Part shown: piece after piece, positions 1 through 6,994 of the stretch
Numbering within the stretch: position 1 is the stretch's first letter
How the letters are laid out: the number at the start of each line of letters is the position of its first letter
Source: Pseudoalteromonas sp. MSK9-3
GTDB lineage: Bacteria > Pseudomonadota > Gammaproteobacteria > Enterobacterales > Alteromonadaceae
DNA length: 43,417 nt
Reading direction: 5' to 3'
Assembly: GCF_003590335.1 (NCBI RefSeq)
Contig: NZ_MIET01000019.1
Location: forward strand, 1-43,417
Position numbers and translations under genes: made by a program
Notes under the pieces: model-generated
What the model was told of the DNA's origin: nothing
The model's input: only the letters and a program-made list of their open reading frames with translations
Databases searched by the model: none

Positions 1-168
1 GATGATTGCCGAATTAGGCGTGAAGGAGCAGCATCAGTGTTCGCAGGGCTTAGGCATATCGCTTTTAATCACCTAAAAGCTGAAACGAGCTTTAAGAAAG
101 GTATGCCCGCAAAGCAAAAGAAAGCGATGCGCAGTACAGATTACCTTGAAAAGGTCTTGAATTTATAA
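1..168 (+). CDS. ISAs1-family transposase, C-terminal fragment
   Basis: Frame 1 is open from the first base to the TAA at 166-168 and gives 55 residues beginning [20 protein letters not shown] and ending DYLEKVLNL. The pattern D-D-C-R-I-R-R, then [10 protein letters not shown], then a basic K-G-x-x-A-K segment and a final DYLEKVL is the usual C-terminus of ISAs1-family DDE transposases, which catalyse cut-and-paste movement of their element. The start and most of the catalytic core lie upstream of the window, so I cannot say whether the element is intact. Its last 28 bases overlap the end of the convergent HxlR gene, showing that the IS inserted into that gene. Confidence 0.8.
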   Translation, partial: DDCRIRREGAASVFAGLRHIAFNHLKAETSFKKGMPAKQKKAMRSTDYLEKVLNL

Positions 169-191
169 TGTCTTTTCATGCTCTTGCCCTG
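1..191 (+). mobile_element. Right end of an ISAs1-family insertion sequence (truncated by window edge)
   Basis: The window opens inside a transposase reading frame that stops at 168. About 20 bases later the sequence reads GCTCTTGCCCTG (180-191). Read inward from the right this is CAGGGCAAGAGC, the kind of CAGGG start I associate with ISAs1-family terminal repeats. Sequence typical of an HxlR coding region resumes immediately after, so I place the IS border near 191. The left end is outside the window. Confidence 0.7.
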
Positions 192-503
192 GTTTATACC
201 CCAAACTTGTAGTGCACTTAAGACTGGCTCTAGTGTTTGGCCATATTGCGTAAGAGAATACTCAACTCTTGGTGGTACTTCTGGATATACTTCTCGGTTC
301 ACTAATTGACTATACTCCAGTTCTCGCAGTTGCTTAGTAAGCATTCTATGGGTTATTTCGGGCATAACTCGACGCAGTTCATTAAACCTAAGTGTCTCTC
401 CCATCAAATGATAAAGTATAATTGACTTCCATTTTCCACCAATTACTTCCAATGTTGCTTCAATGGGGCAACCTAAGTTGCAGTCATAGTCTGTGTGGGG
501 CAT
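141..503 (-). CDS. HxlR-family transcriptional regulator with IS-derived C-terminus
   Basis: The 120-residue product has the full HxlR winged-helix signature: an N-terminal Cys-x3-Cys ([19 protein letters not shown]), then [22 protein letters not shown] and [13 protein letters not shown]. HxlR proteins usually act as dimers that sense redox or electrophile stress, often through the N-terminal cysteine. The start at 503 has a good AAGGAGT ribosome site. Homology runs to about VWGIN; the last 16 or so residues ([10 protein letters not shown]...) are read from the end of the ISAs1 element, so the native dimerisation tail has been swapped for IS sequence. It diverges from the quinone-reductase-like gene at 633, the usual arrangement for an HxlR regulator and its target. 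Whether the altered protein still works is unknown. Confidence 0.85.
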   Translation of the reverse strand: MPHTDYDCNLGCPIEATLEVIGGKWKSIILYHLMGETLRFNELRRVMPEITHRMLTKQLRELEYSQLVNREVYPEVPPRVEYSLTQYGQTLEPVLSALQVWGINQGKSMKRHYKFKTFSR

Positions 504-632
504 TACGGTCTACTCCTTAGTATACAAATTGATATTAACTACCTTAAATGTGCGTACTTATATGCTTTGCTTTTATTCTATATGCTATTACCTAAAGGCT
601 TAAATATAATTATTACATAAGGAAAATATAAA

Positions 633-1193
633 TTGAAAACTTTAATTATTTTGGCACACCCAGACATAAATAATAGTTCTAATGCTAATAAGGTTATCTT
701 AGACGCTTTAATGCAAAAGCTAGATATAAAGGTGAAGGATTTATATGCGCTATACCCCGACTATAAAATAGATGTATTAGCAGAACAAAGTGCACTTTTA
801 GAGTGTGATCTCATTGTATTTCAGTATCCATTGCATTGGTATAGTGTACCAAGCGTGCTAAAAGCATGGGTTGACTCAGTTCTTCTATATGGATTTGCAT
901 ATGGAGAGGGAGGCAATAAGTTATCAGGTAAAAAATTGTTGGTTTCAACAACTATTGGAGGCCCTGAGGAGAGTTATCGCCCTGGTGGGCATAATAGCTT
1001 TGCAATGTCAGACTTTCTAAAGCCTTTGCAGCAAACTGCACACTTTTGTGGTATGGATTTTATAAACCCGATTCTTTCATATGGGATGGTGTGTATACCT
1101 CAGGGGAATACGAGTAAAAATGACATTCAACGTAGAGCTGAATGCCATGCGAACCGGCTCATTGACACTATTGATGGGTTAAAATGCCTGTGA
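633..1193 (+). CDS. NAD(P)H quinone oxidoreductase of the flavodoxin-2 fold (KefF/YwrO-like)
   Basis: The 186-residue protein begins MKTLIILAHPDINNSSNANK, the FMN-phosphate-binding N-terminus of the NQO1/KefF/MdaB family, and continues with LIVFQYPLHWYSVPSVLKAW, the strongly conserved block of that family, then SGKKLLVSTTIGGPEESY and GHNSFAMSDFLKPLQ. Members reduce quinones or other electrophiles with two electrons from NAD(P)H using FMN in the cytoplasm. The frame opens with TTG at 633, preceded by AAGGAAA at about 9 bases; no in-frame ATG upstream fits. It is divergent from the HxlR gene with a shared 129-bp AT-rich intergenic region, so it is probably that regulator's target. The exact substrate cannot be read from sequence. 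Confidence 0.85.
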   Translation: MKTLIILAHPDINNSSNANKVILDALMQKLDIKVKDLYALYPDYKIDVLAEQSALLECDLIVFQYPLHWYSVPSVLKAWVDSVLLYGFAYGEGGNKLSGKKLLVSTTIGGPEESYRPGGHNSFAMSDFLKPLQQTAHFCGMDFINPILSYGMVCIPQGNTSKNDIQRRAECHANRLIDTIDGLKCL

Positions 1194-1235
1194 AACTTAG
1201 ATGGGTTTGTATGGGTAGCAAGTATATAGAAATCG

Positions 1236-1700
1236 TTATATCAGCTGTTTAGACATGACGAGTACATCAACACCATTGTAATTAACTTGCTCATCGGGTT
1301 GCCAACCTAATGCTGCATATAACCCTCCGGTTAAATTTTCAGTTTGTAGGTGGAGCGTCATAATGTTGAGCGAAATAGCCAATTCCTCCATGTGTTTCAC
1401 AAGCGACGTAGCTACCCCTTTAGCGCGATGTGGCTTATCAACATAGACACCGCCTAACCAATGTGTTTTTTCTGGGTATATGGTCATTTCATGGAACCGT
1501 ATGTGCGCTGCACCGAGTACAGTGCCATTTTCTATGGCTAATATGACAAAGGGAATATGATCAATATTAAGATAGTCTTCGAGCTTTCTATTAAATGAGA
1601 GGAGCGTGGAGTCTTGAATATTTTTACCCCATTGATCAAAGTACCATTTTGCAATTAAGGGTTTAATTTCCTTTTTACACCCTAGTTTTATAAAGTCCAT
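1236..1700 (-). CDS. GNAT-family N-acetyltransferase
   Basis: I place the start at 1700 (MDFIKLGCKKEIKPLIAKWY, 154 residues) because AAAGGAT lies about 7 bases upstream; the longer frame from 1760 has no such site. The GNAT core is visible: FVILAIENGTVLGAAHIRFH (beta strands), then WLGGVYVDKPHRAKGVATSL, which contains the acetyl-CoA pyrophosphate loop in the form R-A-K-G-V-A-T, and GGLYAALGWQPDEQV near the end. Such enzymes move an acetyl group from acetyl-CoA to an amine; the acceptor is unknown. The gene stands alone between the quinone reductase gene (convergent) and a broken acyltransferase gene. Confidence 0.8.
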   Translation of the reverse strand: MDFIKLGCKKEIKPLIAKWYFDQWGKNIQDSTLLSFNRKLEDYLNIDHIPFVILAIENGTVLGAAHIRFHEMTIYPEKTHWLGGVYVDKPHRAKGVATSLVKHMEELAISLNIMTLHLQTENLTGGLYAALGWQPDEQVNYNGVDVLVMSKQLI

Positions 1701-1842
1701 TTTACATCCTTTGCTGATAATTAATTCACTGATATTGACATGATTGGGTTGGTATGACAATTAAGCTATATTGCGTCCTATAGAAAACAATGTATTAAAT
1801 TTTAAACCGATAGCTTGGTTTTTATATTAAAGGTGGGCTTAT

Positions 1843-2019
1843 ATGGCTAGTAAAAAGGATGCGATTCGCTATTCAGGTTTAGACTTATTGCGAACAGTGG
1901 CTATTGTGGCGGTTATGTTATTTCACGGATTGAAATATGGCGCGCCAGCGGGAGATTTATTTGTGTTTGGCTGTAAGGGTGTAAATTTATTCATTTGTTT
2001 AATGAAAGTGTATTGCTGA
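1843..2019 (+). pseudogene. Acyltransferase-3 (OafA/YrhL-like) gene remnant, N-terminal 58 codons
   Basis: A short open frame from ATG 1843 reads SGLDLLRTVAIVAVMLFHGL, then GDLFVFGCKGVNLFICL. This is the start of acyltransferase-3 membrane proteins (LDLLRxxAIxxVxxxH, then GxxGVxLFFVLSGF), enzymes that O-acylate surface polysaccharides. Just where the conserved FFVLSGFLI should follow, the frame changes to ICLMKVYC and stops. Intact members are some 350 residues with ten membrane spans, so more than 80 percent is missing. The next gene, ppiB, starts 57 bases later, so a deletion rather than a single frameshift is likely. Confidence 0.75.
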
Positions 2020-2076
2020 TATTAAAAAAATCGTACTATACATGGTTATTAATTTCTAACTAAGTGAAGCAATAAA

Positions 2077-2571
2077 ATGGTTATATTTACAACAAATTTT
2101 GGTGATATTGAGATAGAGCTCGATACAACTACCGCACCGGTAACGAGAAAGAACTTTTTACAGTATTGTGAGGATGGCTTTTATCAGGGCACTATTTTTC
2201 ACAGAGTTATTAAAGGGTTTATGATCCAAGGAGGCGGTTTCACTGCCAAAATGAAAGAAAAGCCAACTCGAGAGAGTATCGTCAATGAAGCGAATCGAGG
2301 GTTGAAAAATACCTTAGGCACCATTGCAATGGCTCGCACTGACGCACCGCACTCAGCGTCTGCACAGTTTTTTATTAATACAGCTGATAACGCGTTTCTT
2401 GATCATTTCTCGACAACAAATGAAGGGTGGGGCTACTGCGCTTTTGGTCAGGTAACGGCTGGGTTAGAAGTGATAAAACAAATAGAAAAAGTAAAAACAG
2501 GTATGGTGGCCGGCCATGATGATGTGCCTTATGAACCGATTGTTATTGAACAAGTCACAATTAAAGAATAG
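2077..2571 (+). CDS. ppiB: Peptidyl-prolyl cis-trans isomerase B (cyclophilin)
   Basis: The 164-residue protein is a complete cytoplasmic cyclophilin. It shows [14 protein letters not shown] (catalytic Arg in FHRV; Phe and Met of the pocket), [20 protein letters not shown] (active-site Ala, Gln, Phe), [11 protein letters not shown] and [16 protein letters not shown]. It has no signal peptide, matching PpiB rather than periplasmic PpiA. Cyclophilins speed rotation about X-Pro bonds during folding. It is transcribed alone, with about 140 bases to the next gene. Confidence 0.95.
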   Translation: MVIFTTNFGDIEIELDTTTAPVTRKNFLQYCEDGFYQGTIFHRVIKGFMIQGGGFTAKMKEKPTRESIVNEANRGLKNTLGTIAMARTDAPHSASAQFFINTADNAFLDHFSTTNEGWGYCAFGQVTAGLEVIKQIEKVKTGMVAGHDDVPYEPIVIEQVTIKE

Positions 2572-2685
2572 GTACAATTATCGCGATAAGCAGTCGAGTA
2601 GGCTGTTTTACTTATATAAAAAGGGATTTTTACTCAATCTGGTTTGGCAAATACTCGCCAAGCACTGTGTAATTTGATATTTTGA

Positions 2686-2701
2686 TCGTGATATTTCGCG
2701 A
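2686..2701. promoter_or_regulatory. Dyad operator upstream of the sigma-54 activator gene
   Basis: TCGTGATATTTCGCGA differs in one base from the dyad at 4161-4176 (TCGTGATATATCGCGA). It ends 8 bases before the regulator's ATG and touches the GAGG ribosome site, so protein bound here would be expected to block the activator's own expression. Autorepression of this kind is an inference. Confidence 0.6.
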
Positions 2702-2709
2702 GGTTAAAT

Positions 2710-4146
2710 ATGTCAAACGTAGTAAAACGATTTTTAAATGATCCAGAACTCTTACTCAATGCTGTTGGAGAAGGCATTTATGGTTTTGATCTTTCTGGCA
2801 ATGCGGTTTTTGTAAACCCTGCAGCAGAAAGAATGACAGGGTGGACTGAAGATGATTTATTAGGGAAGAAAATACATCAATACCATCATCATAGTCATGC
2901 GGATGGTTCACCGTATCCTGCTGATGAATGCCAGATATATTGCACTATGTTTGACGGTAAGCATCGCCATATTACAGATGAAGTTTTTTGGCGTAAAGAC
3001 GGTAGTTGCTTTGCTGTTGAGTATACGTCAACACCAGTCTATAAAGATGGTGCGTTGATTGGTGCGGTCGCGATATTTCGCGATGTGTCTCAACAGCATG
3101 ATACTGAACGTGCTTTAAGAGATGCATTAGCACAGGTGCAATGTTTAAGTGAACAATTGAAAGACGAAAACTCATACCTCCTCTCAGAGCTAAACGCCGA
3201 TTGGCAAGACTCAGGGTTAGTCGGTCACAGCCATATATTTCAAACCATGTTGGAACAAATTAAATTAGTGAGCACCACTGATAGCACTGTTTTAATTTTA
3301 GGCGAAAATGGCACAGGTAAAGAACTTGTTGCGCGTAATTTGCATCGTTTAAGTAATCGCCAAGCCATGCCATTTGTAAAAGTGAATTGTGCTGCATTTA
3401 CGCCAAGTCTTTTGGAGTCTGAGTTGTTTGGCCATGAAAAAGGGGCATTTACTGGGGCAAACGAAAAGCGTAAAGGGCGTTTTGAGTTAGCAGATAAAGG
3501 CACATTGTTTTTAGATGAAATAGGGGAGCTTCCCTTAGAGGCTCAGAGTAAGTTACTTAGGGTGTTACAAGAGAGAGAGTTTGAACGGGTTGGGGGCAGT
3601 CAAACTTTGCACGTGGATTTACGGGTAATAGCTGCGACTAATCGAGATTTATGGGCGATGGTTGAAAGTGGCACATTTCGCATGGACTTATATTATCGCT
3701 TGAACGTATTTCCAATCAGAGTACCTGCATTAAAAGAACGAAAGGAAGATATTCCAGTGCTGTGTGCGAACCTCATATCTCAGCTAAATAAGCGGCTAGG
3801 TAAACAATTAAAAGGCGTCGCACAAGACTCCATAAAAAAACTACAAGCCTATGACTGGCCAGGAAATATCAGAGAGTTACAAAATATCCTAGAAAGAGAA
3901 GCGATACTAGGCACGCATCGATTGCTTCATTTGAGCCAACCTTTATCTGGCGACAATTATGGCGGTCAAAAGGGGAGTTATTTACTGTCTGATGCGGAGC
4001 GATCTCATATCGAATCAGTGTTGCAGGCGAGCCATTGGCGTGTTGCAGGTGAGCATGGCGCAGCGAAGAAACTGGGCCTGCCAGAAAGTACGCTCAGATC
4101 AAAAATGAAAAAGCTGGGGATAGTTAGAAAGGTCATTGCCTCGTGA
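2710..4146 (+). CDS. PAS-domain sigma-54-dependent transcriptional activator (bacterial enhancer-binding protein)
   Basis: The 478-residue protein has an N-terminal PAS domain (about 12-125: GIYGFDLSGNAVFVNPAAER, ending AVAIFRDVSQQ), a short coiled linker, an AAA+ domain (about 165-405) and a Fis-type helix-turn-helix at the end (HGAAKKLGLPESTLRSKMKK). In the AAA+ part, Walker A is GENGTGKE (198-205), the sigma-54 contact loop GAFTGA is at 245-250, and Walker B is GTLFLDEIGEL. It should therefore hydrolyse ATP to open sigma-54 promoters. There is no phosphoacceptor domain, so the PAS domain is the likely sensor; it holds an unusual His-rich stretch, YHHHSHADGSPYPADECQIY. Matching dyads lie before its own start, within its PAS coding region, and in tandem before the next gene, which has a sigma-54 promoter. 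The signal is not evident. Confidence 0.92.
   Translation: MSNVVKRFLNDPELLLNAVGEGIYGFDLSGNAVFVNPAAERMTGWTEDDLLGKKIHQYHHHSHADGSPYPADECQIYCTMFDGKHRHITDEVFWRKDGSCFAVEYTSTPVYKDGALIGAVAIFRDVSQQHDTERALRDALAQVQCLSEQLKDENSYLLSELNADWQDSGLVGHSHIFQTMLEQIKLVSTTDSTVLILGENGTGKELVARNLHRLSNRQAMPFVKVNCAAFTPSLLESELFGHEKGAFTGANEKRKGRFELADKGTLFLDEIGELPLEAQSKLLRVLQEREFERVGGSQTLHVDLRVIAATNRDLWAMVESGTFRMDLYYRLNVFPIRVPALKERKEDIPVLCANLISQLNKRLGKQLKGVAQDSIKKLQAYDWPGNIRELQNILEREAILGTHRLLHLSQPLSGDNYGGQKGSYLLSDAERSHIESVLQASHWRVAGEHGAAKKLGLPESTLRSKMKKLGIVRKVIAS
3068..3083. promoter_or_regulatory. Intragenic copy of the operator dyad
   Basis: TCGCGATATTTCGCGA inside the PAS coding region has two perfect 6-bp arms (TCGCGA) around TATT, and matches the other three copies of the motif in this locus. 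It encodes part of AVAIFRDV, a sequence common in PAS domains, so coding constraint may explain it by chance; it may also be a real internal site used in looping or repression. Confidence 0.35.
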
Positions 4147-4176
4147 TATATCGCCACAAATCGTGATATATCGCGA
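4141..4176. promoter_or_regulatory. Tandem upstream activator sites for the CcoG-like gene
   Basis: Two copies of the same dyad lie just past the activator's stop codon: TCGTGATATATCGC at 4141-4154 and TCGTGATATATCGCGA at 4161-4176. Their starts are 20 bases apart, about two helical turns, so both would face the same side of the DNA. They lie 62-97 bases upstream of the -24 element at 4238, a normal place for enhancer-binding protein sites. The most economical reading is that the neighbouring sigma-54 activator binds here. Confidence 0.7.
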
Positions 4177-4237
4177 TTGTATTTTTGTTATATAATTTAT
4201 TTTTGTTTTAAATCAAATGCTTAATAAAGTTTCAGTT

Positions 4238-4253
4238 TGGTCTGAAACTTGCA
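4238..4253 (+). promoter_or_regulatory. Sigma-54 promoter of the CcoG-like gene
   Basis: TGGTCTGAAACTTGCA carries the -24 GG (4239-4240) and -12 GC (4251-4252) separated by exactly 10 bases, and TTGCA matches the -12 consensus. Transcription should begin near 4264, giving a leader of about 28 bases before ATG 4292. The tandem dyads upstream and the adjacent GAFTGA-type activator support it. The promoter lies within the longest open frame from 4217, which argues against a start there. Confidence 0.75.
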
Positions 4254-4291
4254 AATGTCAAACTGTCTATTGTCAATGTAAAGCAAGTACT

Positions 4292-5674
4292 ATGAAGTTT
4301 GATATTAAAGAAGAAGATATGATCATTAAGCCCTATAAATCTGAGGGGCCCATTTATATTCGTGAGCAAAAAGGTTTCTTCCAAAAAATCCGTCGTTATT
4401 TAAGTTGGTTACTGATGATAACCTTTATCGCTATTCCCTTTATTCAATATGGAGGCAAACAAGCTGTTTTGTTAGACGTAGCAACGCAGCAGTTTAGGGT
4501 TTTTGGTGCCACCTTTTTACCACAGGATTTTATGATTTTAGCGTGGATATTTATGTCAGGGGCATTCGCGCTATTTTTTGTAACTAATTGGCTTGGTCGT
4601 GTGTGGTGTGGCTATATATGTCCACAAACAGTGTGGATGCTTTTGTTTACGTGGGTTGAGCACAAAACAGAGGGCACTCGAAATCAGCGGATCAAGCTAG
4701 ATAAATCCCCTTGGTCGTTTGACAAAGTACGTAAAAAAACCTTAAAGCATGCAGCTTGGTTACTGATCTCTGTATTTACTGCAACGTCTTTTATGGCTTA
4801 CTTTATTCCCGCACACACACTATACGCAGATATGTTCTTGTTGGAATGGTCAGGGGTGACTAGCTTTTGGGTGTTTTTGTTTGCGTTTTGTACATATGGT
4901 AATGCGGGATTCTTAAGAGAAAAAATGTGTACCGTAGCTTGCCCTTATTCTCGTTTTCAGGCTGTGATGTTTGATAAGGACACATTGGTGGTGACGTATG
5001 ACACCGCGCGTGGTGAAAATCGTGGCCCGAGAAAGCGTAAAGAAGATCCCAAAAAAGCCGGATTAGGAGACTGTGTAGACTGCAATTTGTGCGTTGATGT
5101 GTGTCCCGCAGGTATTGATATTAGAAATGGCATGCAGTACGAGTGTATTAATTGTGGTCTGTGTATTGATGCATGTAATGACACGATGAGTAAATTTGGC
5201 TATGAAAAAAATCTCATTCGCTATGAAAGTGAAAATCAAACGAATGGTAAAAAGACAGATCCGTTCAGGCTCAAACTACTAGGTTATGCTTCTCTTACTG
5301 CTCTGATCATTATAACGATGATAGTGTGGGCATTTAATCGTACACCTATTGAAGCGTCGGTAATTCGCGACAGAAATGCCTTGTATCGTATGAATTATGA
5401 AGGGTTGGTCGAAAACCCATATACCTTAAGTATTATTAATAAGACGCAACAGACAATGAGCTATCAAATTAGCTTAGATGGATTAGCAGGTGCGACCTTA
5501 AAAGTCCCGACGAGAATTGTGATTGAAGCGGGCGAAATGGACTTGGTGCCAGTGACCGTTATTGCTGATGGGTATGATCTAAGTAAAAAAGCGACAGCCA
5601 TAACATTCACAATTGATGCACTTGAAGACAGCAGCATCACTATTACAAAAGACAGTTACTTTTATAAAAATTAG
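4292..5674 (+). CDS. ccoG: CcoG/RdxA/FixG-like membrane ferredoxin (cbb3 oxidase accessory protein)
   Basis: This polyferredoxin has several membrane spans (YLSWLLMITFIAIPFIQY; FMILAWIFMSGAFALFF; LISVFTATSFMAYF; LLGYASLTALIIITMIVWAF), the NapH/CcoG motif WCGYICPQTVW, CTVACPYSRFQ, and two 4Fe-4S cluster motifs, CVDCNLCVDVCPAG and CINCGLCIDAC. The C-terminal part is the periplasmic immunoglobulin-like domain of the CcoG family (YTLSIINKTQQTMSYQISLD). CcoG reduces Cu(II) to Cu(I) for copper delivery to cbb3 oxidase. I choose ATG 4292 because the frame from 4217 would start upstream of the predicted transcription start; ATG 4319 is also possible, both with weak ribosome sites. It lies far from the cco operon of this window and has its own sigma-54 promoter, which is unusual. 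Confidence 0.88.
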   Translation: MKFDIKEEDMIIKPYKSEGPIYIREQKGFFQKIRRYLSWLLMITFIAIPFIQYGGKQAVLLDVATQQFRVFGATFLPQDFMILAWIFMSGAFALFFVTNWLGRVWCGYICPQTVWMLLFTWVEHKTEGTRNQRIKLDKSPWSFDKVRKKTLKHAAWLLISVFTATSFMAYFIPAHTLYADMFLLEWSGVTSFWVFLFAFCTYGNAGFLREKMCTVACPYSRFQAVMFDKDTLVVTYDTARGENRGPRKRKEDPKKAGLGDCVDCNLCVDVCPAGIDIRNGMQYECINCGLCIDACNDTMSKFGYEKNLIRYESENQTNGKKTDPFRLKLLGYASLTALIIITMIVWAFNRTPIEASVIRDRNALYRMNYEGLVENPYTLSIINKTQQTMSYQISLDGLAGATLKVPTRIVIEAGEMDLVPVTVIADGYDLSKKATAITFTIDALEDSSITITKDSYFYKN

Positions 5675-5750
5675 ACAAAGGTTTTAACTTCCCCCCAAAA
5701 CTTTGCGTGGTTACCTCTGGTGCCGCGCTTTTTTACACGCATTACCATTG

Positions 5751-5766
5751 TGTGCATATACGCACA
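5751..5766. promoter_or_regulatory. Dyad in the promoter region of the cytochrome b561/yceI pair
   Basis: TGTGC and GCACA flank ATATAC, a 5-bp inverted repeat, followed 14 bases later by a half-site-like TATGTGCATAT. The run lies about 90-100 bases before the cytochrome b561 start, in the only noncoding stretch before the pair. A regulator site is plausible, but the binding protein is unknown. Confidence 0.35.
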
Positions 5767-5851
5767 TTAACTATGTTTTTATGTGCATATCATTCACTAA
5801 AGTTTCTCGGTAAGCTAGCGTCAATGTTTAAAGTTGATGAGGAGGTTATGT

Positions 5852-6415
5852 ATGCTCCGTAATACGAAACGTAGTTACGGCTGGGTAGCCATTGTATTTC
5901 ACTGGCTCAGTGCGTGCGCCATTCTCGCTATGTTTGGGTTAGGGTTGTATATGGTGGATTTAAGCTACTACGACCCTTGGTATAGAGACGCACTCACTAT
6001 TCATAAAGGCGTAGGGGTTATCGTTGCCGCTTTCATCATTTTGCGTTTGGCTTGGAAACTAACAAATGAGTCTGTGCAAGACCTAACTAGTGTTCAAAGA
6101 AGTGATCAGTTGCAACATAGACTTGCCAAACTGGCACACCTTGCTATGTATGCGTTGTTGTTTATTTTGTTTGTATCAGGGTATTTAATCTCAACCGCTG
6201 ACGGTCGGGGTATTGACGTGTTTGGGATAGTTGTTTTGCCCAGTATTGGTGAGTTGTTTGAACAGCAAAGTGATATTACAGGTGTTGTTCATCTATACAT
6301 AGCGTGGGCCTTGATAGGCTTGGTGGTTATACATGCCAGCGCAGCGCTATATCATCATTGGATATTGAAAGATTTGACCTTAAAAAGAATGTGTTCACCA
6401 CAAGAGGAGCAATAG
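5852..6415 (+). CDS. Cytochrome b561 family membrane protein
   Basis: The start is ATG 5852 (MLRNTKRSYGWVAIVFHWLS) because AGGAGG at 5840-5845 sits 6 bases before it; earlier TTG and ATG codons overlap that site. The 187-residue product has four membrane spans with the heme-ligating histidines expected of the prokaryotic b561 (CybB/YceJ) family: FHWLS in span 1, IHKGVGV at the second, HLAMYALLFILFVSGYL in the third and VHLYIAWALIGLVVIHASAA in the fourth. It carries electrons in the inner membrane, probably with quinol. The yceI-type gene follows after a single base, so they form an operon, a pairing seen in many proteobacteria. Confidence 0.9.
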   Translation: MLRNTKRSYGWVAIVFHWLSACAILAMFGLGLYMVDLSYYDPWYRDALTIHKGVGVIVAAFIILRLAWKLTNESVQDLTSVQRSDQLQHRLAKLAHLAMYALLFILFVSGYLISTADGRGIDVFGIVVLPSIGELFEQQSDITGVVHLYIAWALIGLVVIHASAALYHHWILKDLTLKRMCSPQEEQ

Positions 6416-6416
6416 T

Positions 6417-6989
6417 ATGAAAAAGTTTTTAATCGCAGGTTTATTAGCGGCGTGCGTTACATCAACCACAGCCAGTGCAGCTGACTATGTTATTGACACA
6501 AAGGGCGCGCACGCGTTTGTTAATTTTAAAATTAAACATCTTGGCTATAGTTGGCTTCATGGCCGGTTCAATCAGTTTGACGGCGAATTTAATTATGACG
6601 CTAAAAAGCCAAATGAGTCAGCAATCAAGCTGGTCATTGACACGCGTTCAATCGACTCAAATCATGCAGAAAGAGATAAGCACCTTAGAGGTAGTGATTT
6701 CTTAAACGTGAGTAAGTATCCAAAGGCGACCTTTGAGAGCACAAGTATCAGCTTTAGCGATGAGACAAATGGTAAGGTAACAGGTAAATTTACCTTGCAT
6801 GGCGTGACAAAAACTATAGCGTTTGACATTGAAAAACTAGGTGAAGGCAGTGATCCTTGGGGTGGCTACCGTGTTGGTTTTGAAGGTGCGACCAAAATTA
6901 AATTGGCCGACTATGGCATTGACTATGACTTAGGCCCAGCCTCAACACACGTTAACCTTGGTTTACACATCGAAGGGATCCGCAAGTAA
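6417..6989 (+). CDS. yceI: YceI-family periplasmic protein
   Basis: A 190-residue protein with a signal peptide (MKKFLIAGLLAACVTSTTASA, cleavage near 22) followed by the YceI lipocalin-like barrel: YVIDTKGAHAFVNFKIKHLG, FDGEFNYD, LRGSDFLNVSKYPKATFEST, GKFTLHGVTKTIAFDI and VGFEGATKIKLADYGID. YceI-family barrels have been found to hold a polyprenyl chain such as ubiquinone, and are thought to carry isoprenoids or sense stress. The GAGGAG ribosome site lies within the last codons of the b561 gene. With a b561 protein upstream, a role in periplasmic quinone or redox handling is a reasonable guess. Confidence 0.92.
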   Translation: MKKFLIAGLLAACVTSTTASAADYVIDTKGAHAFVNFKIKHLGYSWLHGRFNQFDGEFNYDAKKPNESAIKLVIDTRSIDSNHAERDKHLRGSDFLNVSKYPKATFESTSISFSDETNGKVTGKFTLHGVTKTIAFDIEKLGEGSDPWGGYRVGFEGATKIKLADYGIDYDLGPASTHVNLGLHIEGIRK

Positions 6990-6994
6990 TTTAG

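Noticed and set aside
504..632. HxlR operator between the regulator and quinone reductase genes
   Set aside because: Several loose AT-rich dyads are possible (around AGTATAC and GCGTAC), but none stands out enough to call.
4217..4291. Cys-rich N-terminal extension of the CcoG-like protein (frame from 4217)
   Set aside because: The predicted sigma-54 promoter and transcription start lie inside it, and the family begins near IYIREQKGFF.
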